Shown here: piece by piece, positions 16,119 through 24,176 of the stretch
How the letters are laid out: every line of letters starts with the position of its first letter
How positions within the stretch are numbered: the stretch's first letter is position 1
NCBI GenBank assembly: GCA_964464175.1
Contig: CAYXFD010000001.1
Span: 248,001 to 312,000, forward strand
DNA from: CAYXFD01 sp964464175
GTDB lineage: Bacteria; Cloacimonadota; Cloacimonadia; Cloacimonadales; JAJBBL01
Length of the DNA stretch: 64,000 nt
Direction: 5' to 3'
The notes under the pieces: generated by a model
Seen by the model: only the letters and a program-made list of their open reading frames with translations
Told to the model about the DNA's origin: nothing
The model's database searches: none
Made by a program: the position numbers and the translations under genes

Positions 16119-16958
16119 TTATGGGGTAACCGAATAAGCAACTGTGGTGAAAGTAGTCAGGGCATCCATAATAGTTTTGAAGTTATCTGCCCCAAATATA
16201 ACAGTACGTCCGTCGATTCTCCGGGCGGAGGGAATTACTGAAACTGCATCGGCGATTGAAGTGGTGCTGAAAAGTGCTTTCAGGGTAATGGGAGAGGAGA
16301 AACTGAAAACCTCGTTTCTCTCTCTGATCTTCTTCAGGGCAAGCTCTACCTTTAATTTAGTCTCTTCCCGTACCTTAAGCAAAGAATAGTTTTTAGCGGA
16401 GAATCTGGCAAGAGCTTCTTTGGTAATGACAAACTCTGCCTTAGCAAGTTCGGTCTGACGTAATTCTTCATACAATGCCAGATCACCGGTGATCAGTAAA
16501 ACCGGAATATTGTAATGACCGGCAAAGGCTGCGTTGATGAGTGTCTCATTCATTAAGCGGTCATTAATCCATATTGAATGTATCCGGCTGCTGGAATAGG
16601 TGTGATCCATACTGGCATTTATTGTTCCCGAGCCGGCATGATACCCTAAAAAGAAGACAGCATCGATATTGGTGTCTAAAGCGGACATCATATAATGTGA
16701 TCTCGGCGAACCGGATATCAGGCTGATCCGTTTATCCAGCAAGGTTAGCTCATAATCAACACTGTTACACATTCCGTGATCATCAGCAATAATGATCTCG
16801 GTGATCTTTTTGCTGTCGCTGCTCGCTAACATCGCTTCCAGAACATCTTTAACATGATTGTTGATAGCTTTTCTTACGATACTGCGATCACTTTTTTCCT
16901 GCTCAAAACTCCAGGTGCCGGGCATTCCTTCCATATCTATCGAGAGATAAATCCTCAT
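16119..16958 (-). CDS. dppA: M55 family D-aminopeptidase (DppA-like)
   Basis: 279 residues from ATG 16958, chosen because AAGGAG lies seven bases upstream; a longer frame adds 12 residues without a ribosome site. The metal motifs of the M55/DppA family are visible: SIDMEGM at residues 6-12 (Asp, Glu ligands), ADDHGM near 68, FFLGYHAGSG near 107 (His) and the SMDHTYSS segment. Bacillus DppA is a zinc-dependent D-amino-acid peptidase forming a decameric ring. Here it may recycle D-Ala peptides or trim other peptides. The gene lies upstream of a DUF697 protein and has its own readable promoter. Confidence 0.88.
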   Translation of the reverse strand: MRIYLSIDMEGMPGTWSFEQEKSDRSIVRKAINNHVKDVLEAMLASSDSKKITEIIIADDHGMCNSVDYELTLLDKRISLISGSPRSHYMMSALDTNIDAVFFLGYHAGSGTINASMDHTYSSSRIHSIWINDRLMNETLINAAFAGHYNIPVLLITGDLALYEELRQTELAKAEFVITKEALARFSAKNYSLLKVREETKLKVELALKKIRERNEVFSFSSPITLKALFSTTSIADAVSVIPSARRIDGRTVIFGADNFKTIMDALTTFTTVAYSVTP

Positions 16959-16996
16959 TATCCGCTCCTTTCTAAGAGAATAGTTATTTACCATCC

Positions 16997-17025
16997 TAAT
17001 AACCTGAAGATAAATCTGATGTCAA
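16997..17025 (-). promoter_or_regulatory. Sigma-70-type promoter for the M55 peptidase gene
   Basis: On the minus strand TTGACA (17020-17025) is followed after exactly 17 bp by TTATTA (16997-17002). The -35 is perfect; the -10 is weak. The predicted leader to ATG 16958 is about 30 nt. The rest of the gap up to the maf start at 17265 shows no gene and no clear second promoter. Confidence 0.5.
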
Positions 17026-17264
17026 ACAATTTGATCTTTTAGCTTTATTAAATTACGGTAGTCCCCTTAGAGTAACGAACAGAGTTAACAATAAAAGAGA
17101 TCAAACAGGTAGAAGGAAGAATACTCCGGTTATCTTGAGATTATCTGAGAATTGCCCTTCAGAAAAAAGCTTTACAGCAGAGCTTCCTGCTTTTTCTTTG
17201 AGTTGTATTATATCATTCATAGCTGTGACGACTGAGTTTTATTGCCTAATGAGGAGTATTATTA

Positions 17265-17858
17265 ATGATCCATAACATCCTTAAAGATAAAAGAGTAGTA
17301 TTGGCATCTTTATCACCAAGACGAAGAGAGATCTTTGGTCAATTAGGACTTAAAGTGCTCTATTGTCCGGCAAGCATCGATGAAACCATGGAAACAACTA
17401 ATCCGAGAGTCTATGTTACAAAACTTGCCAAAAGAAAAGCTTCCCATGTAGCTAAAAAGATGGATCCGGACTGTGTTGTTGTCGCAGCCGATACTATAGT
17501 ATATCTGAACCATGAGATTCTGAACAAACCTGAAAATGATGATCAGGCCGCTCATTTTCTCTCCATGCTTTCAGAGCAGACCCATTACGTTTATACCGGA
17601 TTATGTGTCTGCTATAACAGAAGGTGTTATACGGACTATGCCCGAACGGCAGTGACTTTCAAACGATTGACCGCCCAGGAGATCGGTGATTATATAGCAA
17701 CGGGAGAACCGACAGATAAAGCAGGCGCTTACGGGATTCAGGGTTACGGCAGCCAGTTCATCAGCAAAGTTGTCGGTTGTTATTTTAATGTTATGGGTTT
17801 TCCGGTCGCTAAGTTTTATGATCTTTTGCTGAATCAGGTTTTTAATAACAGGGTTTGA
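17265..17858 (+). CDS. maf: Maf-type nucleoside triphosphate pyrophosphatase
   Basis: 197 residues, the standard Maf length. Family motifs are visible: VVLASLSPRRREIFGQLGL at the N-terminus, KRKASHVA, VVAADTIVYLNHEILNKP near 70, YTDYARTAVTF, GEPTDKAGAYGIQGYGSQFI near 146 and NVMGFPVAKFY. Maf/YhdE proteins hydrolyse dTTP, UTP or modified nucleotides, so this is a house-cleaning enzyme; the AYGIQGYG form fits the dTTP/UTP group. GGAG lies upstream of the ATG. The amidohydrolase starts 24 bp after the stop and is likely in the same transcript. Confidence 0.95.
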   Translation: MIHNILKDKRVVLASLSPRRREIFGQLGLKVLYCPASIDETMETTNPRVYVTKLAKRKASHVAKKMDPDCVVVAADTIVYLNHEILNKPENDDQAAHFLSMLSEQTHYVYTGLCVCYNRRCYTDYARTAVTFKRLTAQEIGDYIATGEPTDKAGAYGIQGYGSQFISKVVGCYFNVMGFPVAKFYDLLLNQVFNNRV

Positions 17859-17882
17859 AACTTTTGTTAAGCAGGCAGTGAG

Positions 17883-19418
17883 ATGAAGCTTTTTTATAAC
17901 GGATGTTTCCATACAATGCAAAAACCGGGAGAGGTCTTTGCTGCTTTACTTGTCGATCAGAAGGGCTCTATAATTGAGACCTTTGCTAAAGTTCCTCTGG
18001 GTTACGGAGAGGAAAGAATTGATTTGCAGGGGAGTCAAATTTTCCCGGGATTTATCGATACTCATACACATTCCTTCGAAGGTGGATTATATACCTATGC
18101 AGCGGATTTAGGAAGCTGCCGGGATCTGAAAGAGATCTTTGAGAAATTGTCGGAAACAGAAGCTATTGATAATACCATAATAGCCTTTAATTTCGATGAA
18201 AATCTGATAAGTGAAAAAAGATTTCCTAACCGCAGGGAACTCGATCGGCTATTCCCCTCGAAATCATGTTTGATCCGCAGGACAGACGGTCATTCTGTGC
18301 AGATAAACAGTAGATTAATCAAAGAGTTAGCAAGTGATATTCGAAAACAAGGTAATATCTTAAAGACAAACCTGAATGAGTTAAATCGTAAGGAAGAGGG
18401 AGCTTTCAGAGGTGACCTTAATGACTTTATCTGTCATTGGTTCCATCAAAACCTGACAGAAGAATGGATACTGAGAGCTTATCAAAAGGGAGCAGAGAGA
18501 GCGGTCAAAACAGGGCACACTACAATTCATACAATGATCGGAGATGCTAAAAAGAATCCTCTGCATTATAGTTTTCTGCAAGAGATGATAAAGAAGGAGC
18601 AATTTCCTGTTGATTTTATCCTCTATCCCCAGATTCTTGATGTTCAAAAGGCATTGGAACTCAATGCCGGCAGAATAGGGGGCTGCATACTCGCTGACGG
18701 TTCATTCGGGTCGGGAACTGCTGCTCTGACCGAAGCGTATCTCAATGATCCTGAAAATAAAGGATTCCTCTATAAAACAGATGAAGAATGGGAAACTTTT
18801 ATCTTCGAAGCTCACAACAACAATCTGCAGATTGGAGTACACTGCATCGGAGATGCTGCCATAAGGCAGATACTTACTCATTATGTCAGGGCTCAACGGC
18901 AAAACCCGAAAGATCTCAGGCACCAGATAATCCACTCTGAGTTGATAACAAATGACGAGATCATTGGATTGATGAGCGAATACGGAGTGGCAGCAGTAAT
19001 GCAGCCGGTATTCGATCAGTTATGGGGAGGAGCGAAGGGCTTCTACTCTACTCTCTTAGGGAGTGAAAGAGCTTTGCAGTGCAATAGATTACATTCTTTA
19101 GTTCAGGCGGGGGTTCTGGTTACCGGCAGCTCCGATTGGTATGTAACAGCTCTTGATGCCCTGCAGGGAGTTCAGGCTGCTGTGAATCTTCATAATCCTG
19201 TTGAGAGACTAACCCCTTATCAGGCTATGGAGTTATACACCAAGAATGCTGCCGTTCTATCGGGAGACGAGAAGCGTATAGGAACACTTTCTCAGGGGAA
19301 AGAGGCTGATTTTGTTTGTTTGGCAGGGAATCCTCTGGAGGAGAAAAATATCTCTTGCATACCGGTTTTAGAGGTTTTCAAAAGAGGGAAAGCGGTTTAC
19401 CGCAGGGATGAGTTCTAA
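17883..19418 (+). CDS. Amidohydrolase family 3 protein (YtcJ-like)
   Basis: 511 residues. The composite beta-sandwich/TIM-barrel layout of Amidohydro_3 proteins is visible: FPGFIDTHTHSFEGG carries the HxH metal pair (about residues 59-61), followed later by VHCIGDAAIRQIL (His), HSELI (His) and GSSDWYVTALDALQG (Asp). The C-terminus returns to the sandwich (GKEADFVCLAGNPLE). Members are annotated as exoenzyme regulatory protein AepA or YtcJ; real substrates are mostly unknown, with N-substituted formamide or amide hydrolysis the best precedent. A paralogue of 573 residues lies at 60275-61996. No signal peptide is seen. Confidence 0.88.
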   Translation: MKLFYNGCFHTMQKPGEVFAALLVDQKGSIIETFAKVPLGYGEERIDLQGSQIFPGFIDTHTHSFEGGLYTYAADLGSCRDLKEIFEKLSETEAIDNTIIAFNFDENLISEKRFPNRRELDRLFPSKSCLIRRTDGHSVQINSRLIKELASDIRKQGNILKTNLNELNRKEEGAFRGDLNDFICHWFHQNLTEEWILRAYQKGAERAVKTGHTTIHTMIGDAKKNPLHYSFLQEMIKKEQFPVDFILYPQILDVQKALELNAGRIGGCILADGSFGSGTAALTEAYLNDPENKGFLYKTDEEWETFIFEAHNNNLQIGVHCIGDAAIRQILTHYVRAQRQNPKDLRHQIIHSELITNDEIIGLMSEYGVAAVMQPVFDQLWGGAKGFYSTLLGSERALQCNRLHSLVQAGVLVTGSSDWYVTALDALQGVQAAVNLHNPVERLTPYQAMELYTKNAAVLSGDEKRIGTLSQGKEADFVCLAGNPLEEKNISCIPVLEVFKRGKAVYRRDEF

Positions 19419-19460
19419 TGGTCGGGGTGTTTTTCTGCCGGGATAGCAGTAGTTTTCCTA

Positions 19461-19489
19461 TTGCCGGTTTTGGTATCAGATGCTATAAT
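19461..19489 (+). promoter_or_regulatory. Sigma-70-type promoter with extended -10
   Basis: TTGCCG (19461-19466), a 17-bp spacer, then TATAAT (19484-19489) preceded by TGC, giving an extended -10. The start point would fall near 19496, only about 14 nt before the ATG at 19510. This is the best vegetative promoter match in the window. Confidence 0.65.
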
Positions 19490-19509
19490 TAACTATTTTT
19501 GGGAGATAG

Positions 19510-20091
19510 ATGAGAGAAGAATTGATCGAACGAACGACTGAACTGATCCTTATTGAGCATGCAGTCCATCCCAGGGCAGAATTGATTGACTATTACAAAC
19601 TGTTCTTTCAGGCTATAAGCGGACCGGGGCATCTGATTAATAATGCTGAGGAAGCCCGAAACTATCTGAGTGAAGAAATCAGAGTTATGGAAGATAGTGA
19701 AGAACCACTTTTTCAGGATATATCCTATGATGGAAATGATTTCTGCCGGGTTAGTCTTCAGACGGTAAGAGATAACCTCATCAGCGAGAAAGACTTTTTT
19801 GAGCGGTTTTTTGAAAGTGCAATGAACAAGCTTGATAATATAAGTATGCTGAATGTATGGGTAGAGATTGAACAACTAATCTACAAATTGAATGTAGTGG
19901 GGAGCGGTTACGATTTCCAAAGAAAAGAATTGGATACCCTGCTCAAAATGAGAGAGACCTTTATTCCGCGCCACAGTGAAACATACCGCAATGAGTACAA
20001 ACCTCATTACAGATTACTGAGGAATGAATATCTGAAAGATATTAGATCAGAAGCAGAAAATCCAGTTAAATTAGACAAGGGTTTACGGTAA
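19510..20091 (+). CDS. Conserved hypothetical protein
   Basis: 193 residues, soluble, mostly helical and acidic. I recognise no catalytic motif. The N-terminal region (LIEHAVHPRAELIDYYKLFF, then QAISGPGHLINN) and the late HYRLLRNEYL resemble a conserved but unnamed bacterial family; that is memory, not a search. A GGGAGA ribosome site precedes the ATG, and a strong promoter sits right upstream, so the gene is probably expressed on its own. Its stop codon abuts the hairpin at 20096-20123. Confidence 0.7.
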   Translation: MREELIERTTELILIEHAVHPRAELIDYYKLFFQAISGPGHLINNAEEARNYLSEEIRVMEDSEEPLFQDISYDGNDFCRVSLQTVRDNLISEKDFFERFFESAMNKLDNISMLNVWVEIEQLIYKLNVVGSGYDFQRKELDTLLKMRETFIPRHSETYRNEYKPHYRLLRNEYLKDIRSEAENPVKLDKGLR

Positions 20092-20095
20092 AAAA

Positions 20096-20123
20096 GAAAG
20101 GAACCGATTCATCGGTTCCTTTC
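20096..20123 (-). terminator. Strong intrinsic terminator (minus strand, possibly bidirectional)
   Basis: A perfect 12-bp stem (20096-20107 with 20112-20123) has the loop TTCA. On the minus strand it is followed by a T-run (A-run at 20091-20095 on the plus strand), so it ends the cysteine-rich gene. On the plus strand it directly follows the stop of the 19510 gene but lacks a U-tract. Confidence 0.85.
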
Positions 20124-20162
20124 TACGTTAGAGGTATCGTAAGTAAAAACTATCGTTTTTGA

Positions 20163-20522
20163 TCAAGCGTATTCTTCACAATGCCAAATGCCGCCTTCGA
20201 GATTCTTCAGACTGCAATTCTCGTTGTGGATACAATAAGGACATAAACCGGGATTGCTCTCCACAGCAGTATTTTCCTCAAGTTTGGGACTTTCTGTTTC
20301 CCTGCTCTTAGTATTAGCTGCGACAGGAGCAATCACTTCATTTTCATAATCCTCGCAGCTCCAGATCGTGGCATCACTATTATGGCTCAGACTGCATGAT
20401 TCGGCTCTTACGCAATCGGCACATAATCCGTTTCTTTTGTTAATTCGTGAACGCAATTCTACTTTTACTTCTTCCTTAAGGCTCTTGGTTAAATCTTCTT
20501 TATACTGTTTTTTGAGTGACAT
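20163..20522 (-). CDS. Small protein with two cysteine-rich repeats, sigma-54 controlled
   Basis: 119 residues from ATG 20522, with GGAGG eight bases upstream; a longer frame would run through the sigma-54 promoter and is rejected. A charged helical N-terminus (KKQYKEDLTKSLKEEVKVEL) is followed by two copies of one motif: GLC-x2-C-x5-C-S-L-x7-8-IW-x-CE-x-Y, at about residues 34-60 and at the extreme C-terminus, joined by a flexible linker rich in Ser, Glu and Thr. Four cysteines per unit suggest two zinc or iron sites. I know of no named function. It is the only gene between the NtrC-type regulator and the terminator, so it is the likely output of the two-component system upstream. Confidence 0.8.
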   Translation of the reverse strand: MSLKKQYKEDLTKSLKEEVKVELRSRINKRNGLCADCVRAESCSLSHNSDATIWSCEDYENEVIAPVAANTKSRETESPKLEENTAVESNPGLCPYCIHNENCSLKNLEGGIWHCEEYA

Positions 20523-20561
20523 ATTAACCTCCCAGTTAATCTTGTTTTCGCTTATATATAT

Positions 20562-20577
20562 TGCAAGAGCTGTGCCA
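20562..20577 (-). promoter_or_regulatory. Sigma-54 promoter (-24/-12)
   Basis: On the minus strand the site reads TGGCAC-AGCTC-TTGCA, an exact match to the RpoN consensus TGGCAC-N5-TTGCA with GG and GC at the required spacing. Transcription would start near 20550, leaving about a 30-nt leader with GGAGG before ATG 20522. The gene upstream on the same strand encodes a sigma-54 activator. Confidence 0.9.
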
Positions 20578-20656
20578 AACAGGAAATCTCGAAACCAAGG
20601 GTAGTTCTTAGCCATCTTAAGTCAAAGCTATACAATAAGATAGGGATAATGGGAAG

Positions 20657-20680
20657 CCACTGATTATTCTGGATGAGTGG
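20657..20680. promoter_or_regulatory. Candidate activator-binding dyad
   Basis: An imperfect 24-bp dyad (CCACT-gaT...AtgAGTGG) is centred near 20668, about 98 bp upstream of the sigma-54 promoter, the usual distance for an enhancer site of an NtrC-family regulator. Only the outer five base pairs and two inner ones match, so this is a weak candidate. Confidence 0.3.
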
Positions 20681-20843
20681 ACTTTTTTCCGGAAGAAAAC
20701 CGGGGAATTATGAGGGGGGTGGGGAAATATTACCCGCTAAAGCTTATGGGAAAAGGTTGTTTCCGATAGAGAATTCAGGGGGATAATAGCCTGTAAGATT
20801 TATGAGTATTCATTCCGAAAGATTGTGACTATGCTTATTATTA

Positions 20844-22217
20844 TCATTGTTTCCGAATGTCATCGGACACTTCATTTTTTTCTGTTTCACTTTCTTTCAA
20901 TTTGCTGCGGAGGGTTTTCCGGTCAATTCCGAGGATTTGAGCTGCTTGTGTCTTATTACCCCCTACAGAAGCGAGGACGTTCTTTATATATTCGATCTCC
21001 ATATCCTTCAATGATTTATTACAGTTATTATCTTTTGGTATGGAGTACCGCATTATTTCAGGCAGATCAGGTACATCGATCACCTGGTTATCGGTCATAA
21101 TCAATATTCTATGGATAGTGTTTTCCAGTTCTCTGACATTGCCTGGCCAGGAGTATTTTTTTAAGGCAAGCAAGGCATTTTCAGAAACTGAAGGGGGATT
21201 TTTACCTATTTCTTTAGAGTATTTATCTATGAAGTAGTTGGTCAGGATGATAATGTCATCATCTCTTTCTCTGAGCGGAGGAATATCAATAGTAATAACA
21301 TTTAATCTATAAAATAGATCTTCCCGGAAATGTCCCTGATCGATCAAGTTTTCCAGATTTTTATTGGTAGCAGCGATGATTCTGACATCAACTACTCTGG
21401 ATTGCTTAGCGCCAATCATGGCAACCTGTTTATCCTGTAACACTCTGAGGAGTTTGACCTGCATTGAGAGAGGGGTTTCACTGATCTCATCAAGAAAGAT
21501 AGAACCACCGTCAGCAACGAGGAAGAAACCGGCTCTGGTCTCATTAGCACCGGTAAAGGAGCCTTTAACGAAACCAAAAAGCTCACTTTCCAGCAGATTA
21601 TCCGGGATAGCACCGCAATTGACAGCAACAAACGGGGCTGAAGACCTGGGGCTGTTATAATGAATAGCTCTGGCGACCAGTTCCTTGCCTGTTCCGCTTT
21701 CACCGGTTATCAGCACAGTAGCCGAGATAGCTATTGATTTTTCAATAGAATAAAAAACACGGTTCATTGCGGAGGATCTGCCTATTATTCCATAGTTACG
21801 GCAGTTTTCCAGGATATTCTTCTTATCACTTATCTTTTCTGTTCTGATTTTTTCGATGACATCATCGATAGCTTTATAGAGTTCATCATCGGTAAATGGT
21901 TTGATGAGATATTCTTCGGCTCCCGACTTAACTGCTTCCACTGCTCCGTCTATTGTTGGATAACCAGTGATCATAATTACCTTTAGCTGCCGGTAGTTTT
22001 CATTGATATGCTTTATAAGTTCCAAGCCGCTCACTTCAGGCATCTTGAAATCTGTAACAACCAGGTCGATCCGGTTTTTTTCCAAAAGGGAGAGTGCCTT
22101 GGCTACATTATTGGCAGTGAAGACAGCAAAGTCTCTTTTTTTCAGCTTTCTGCTGATCATTTCCAGAGAATCTAAGGAATCATCAACAACAAGGATTGAT
22201 ATCTTATTCTTCGACAT
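20844..22217 (-). CDS. Sigma-54-dependent response regulator, NtrC family
   Basis: 457 residues in the classic three-part order. The receiver (1-125) has acidic pair D12-D13, phosphoacceptor D56 in VVTDFKMP and Lys in YLIKPF. The AAA+ domain (about 145-385) has Walker A GESGTGKE, the sigma-54 loop as GSFTGA (not the usual GAFTGA), Walker B SIFLDEIS and the arginine finger region in FREDLFYRLNV. The C-terminal Fis-type helix-turn-helix includes GGNKTQAAQILGIDRKTLRSKL. It lies 84 bp downstream of the histidine kinase and upstream of a perfect sigma-54 promoter, so regulator and target appear adjacent. Confidence 0.97.
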   Translation of the reverse strand: MSKNKISILVVDDSLDSLEMISRKLKKRDFAVFTANNVAKALSLLEKNRIDLVVTDFKMPEVSGLELIKHINENYRQLKVIMITGYPTIDGAVEAVKSGAEEYLIKPFTDDELYKAIDDVIEKIRTEKISDKKNILENCRNYGIIGRSSAMNRVFYSIEKSIAISATVLITGESGTGKELVARAIHYNSPRSSAPFVAVNCGAIPDNLLESELFGFVKGSFTGANETRAGFFLVADGGSIFLDEISETPLSMQVKLLRVLQDKQVAMIGAKQSRVVDVRIIAATNKNLENLIDQGHFREDLFYRLNVITIDIPPLRERDDDIIILTNYFIDKYSKEIGKNPPSVSENALLALKKYSWPGNVRELENTIHRILIMTDNQVIDVPDLPEIMRYSIPKDNNCNKSLKDMEIEYIKNVLASVGGNKTQAAQILGIDRKTLRSKLKESETEKNEVSDDIRKQ

Positions 22218-22301
22218 ATTTTTATCCTGTACTTTAGTTCATGTTATTAACATAGTTATATGAGTAGATTCAGTGTAATGCTCATTTGAAGAGAGCTGCA
22301 G

Positions 22302-23993
22302 TTATTTCGGAACCTTCCCCGTGGAAGGTAATCTGATTTCAAATGTACTCCCTACTCCTTTCTTGCTTTCAACGGTTATCTGGCCATTATGAGAGGAAAC
22401 AATACCATGGACCACCGATAAACCTAATCCGGTTCCCTGGTTGATGTCCTTTGTGGTGAAAAAAGGAATAAATATCTTCTGACGAATGCTATCATCGATA
22501 CCTACCCCTGTATCTTCCACAAAGATAGAGGCCGAGTTATCGGGATTGAATTTTGTGGAAAGAATCAGTTTACCGCCGTTAGGCATTGCCTGGATGGCAT
22601 TTACGATAAGATTAACCAGAACCTGGTGGATTTGGTTGGGATCGGCATTGACTTCCGGTATATCCGGTTGAAGAAGTTTGATTATTGAAACACCTGATTT
22701 CTGACAGCGGCTTTCCAGGAAATAGAGTCCTTCGTCAATTATCTGATTGAGGTTGACATTTCCTTTCTTGGGCGGCATTTGCCGGGAAAAGAGCATCAAT
22801 TTACGGACTATTTCTCTACTATGCAGTGTAGCGTTGATAATCTTCTTTGAATCTTCGACTGCCTCCGGGGGAACTTTCTCCCCTTTTTCGATTAATTGAG
22901 CGAATCCCAGTATCGTAGCCAGAGGTTCGTTGATTTCATGGGCTATTCCTGCGGAAAGCTGTCCTATGGTTGCCAGTCTGTCGGCATGGCGCAGTTGATC
23001 CTGCAGTTTCATATTCAATTCTTCGACCTGTTTTCTTTCCAGAATGAGAGCTATTTGTTTGGATACAGTTTCCAGCAGATTTTCTTCTTCCTGCAGGAAG
23101 ACCTGTCCGTATGAGGGTATCTCTTTTTCTCTGTAGAAGATCTCTAAGATTCCCCTCTGTTCATATTTAGATGATATTCTGGCTGAGAGTTTAATCTTGC
23201 TTTGCCTGAAATTCGGACTTTTATAGTATTCGTTATCCACGAATATTCTGGCGAAGGCTATTTCCGGATACTGCATAGCGGAAGGAAGGATATCGGCAAT
23301 CTGCTGAAGAACCTGATTGGTTGAGAGATTGGGTTTATTGGCTATCTGAGTTATCTGATAGAGACAGAGTAGTTCTTTAACTCTTTCTTTGAGAGCATCC
23401 TGGGCAAGTTGATGAGAGAAGCCTTCAGAGAGAACCTGGATCAGTTTGGAAAAGAAATTAACATCCGGTCTGTTGAAACGATTAGTTTTCAGGGCTTTCA
23501 TTACAATAATTGCATAGTTGCTGTCATCTATCAGGAAAGGAATTATATAGTAAGAACGGTAACCTTTGGTACTTTCCTTTTGACTGATTTCGAGTTCAGT
23601 ATCGTTAACATAAAAACATATTCCCTCGTCCGTAAGCTTTTGATTGAACAGCTCCTGTTTCACTTTTATACCATTTTTGTTTATTTCCTGTTGGACGAAG
23701 GAAGAAAACCAGTCTGTATAACAGTCGTGATGATCAAAATCGAGCAGGTTTTTATTATTAAAAATATGAAAAGGAAATGATATCTGTTTCAGTTTCCTTA
23801 CCGTAAAATCAGAGGGAGGGTTATAATCAAAAGTATTAAGCTTTTCTCTGTCACCCAGATAAATAGAAACAGCATCCGCTTTGGAGAATTCATCAAAGAT
23901 GAGAGCTATACCTTTGATGAATTCCAACCTTTTAAAGTCACCACTGGCACAGCGGAGAATTCTGTTAGAAATCTCACATATTCGTTTCAGCAT
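22302..23993 (-). CDS. Sensor histidine kinase (soluble, GAF-like input)
   Basis: 563 residues, no clear membrane helix, so cytoplasmic. The first 330 residues look like a divergent GAF-type sensory region; the input is unknown. The transmitter is complete: H-box TIGQLSAGIAHEINEPLATIL (about residue 350), N-box NLIVNAIQAMPNGG, G1 DTGVGID, F-box FIPFFTT and G2 GTGLGLSVVHGI. This is the NtrB/ZraS-like HisKA class that partners NtrC-type regulators. GGAGG lies before the ATG. Because the kinase is followed directly by the sigma-54 activator, the two are very likely a pair. Confidence 0.94.
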   Translation of the reverse strand: MLKRICEISNRILRCASGDFKRLEFIKGIALIFDEFSKADAVSIYLGDREKLNTFDYNPPSDFTVRKLKQISFPFHIFNNKNLLDFDHHDCYTDWFSSFVQQEINKNGIKVKQELFNQKLTDEGICFYVNDTELEISQKESTKGYRSYYIIPFLIDDSNYAIIVMKALKTNRFNRPDVNFFSKLIQVLSEGFSHQLAQDALKERVKELLCLYQITQIANKPNLSTNQVLQQIADILPSAMQYPEIAFARIFVDNEYYKSPNFRQSKIKLSARISSKYEQRGILEIFYREKEIPSYGQVFLQEEENLLETVSKQIALILERKQVEELNMKLQDQLRHADRLATIGQLSAGIAHEINEPLATILGFAQLIEKGEKVPPEAVEDSKKIINATLHSREIVRKLMLFSRQMPPKKGNVNLNQIIDEGLYFLESRCQKSGVSIIKLLQPDIPEVNADPNQIHQVLVNLIVNAIQAMPNGGKLILSTKFNPDNSASIFVEDTGVGIDDSIRQKIFIPFFTTKDINQGTGLGLSVVHGIVSSHNGQITVESKKGVGSTFEIRLPSTGKVPK

Positions 23994-24134
23994 TGTGCCT
24001 CCTTAATTATTGGATGATCGCTCTTGTCACTTTCAGTAATACCGTTGATTCTTCTTTCTTTTTATTGTCTCGCTTCTTATCGGCAAGACATAGTACTCTT
24101 ACGCTTCTTCTACCGGCATGAACAATTAATCGGG

Positions 24135-24166
24135 AATAGGTGCCGTTCAGCTGAACGGCACCTATT
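24135..24166 (-). terminator. 32-bp perfect palindrome after gdhA, probable terminator
   Basis: Two 16-base arms (24135-24150, 24151-24166) are exact reverse complements around CAG|CTG and begin 10 bp past the gdhA stop. GC-rich stem, but only short T stretches follow on either strand. It probably acts as a terminator or 3' end stabiliser for gdhA. Confidence 0.6.
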
Positions 24167-24176
24167 TCGCTTATAT

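Noticed and set aside
20523..20615. N-terminal extension of the Cys-rich protein
   Set aside because: It would place coding sequence across the perfect sigma-54 promoter and lacks a ribosome site, whereas GGAGG precedes ATG 20522.
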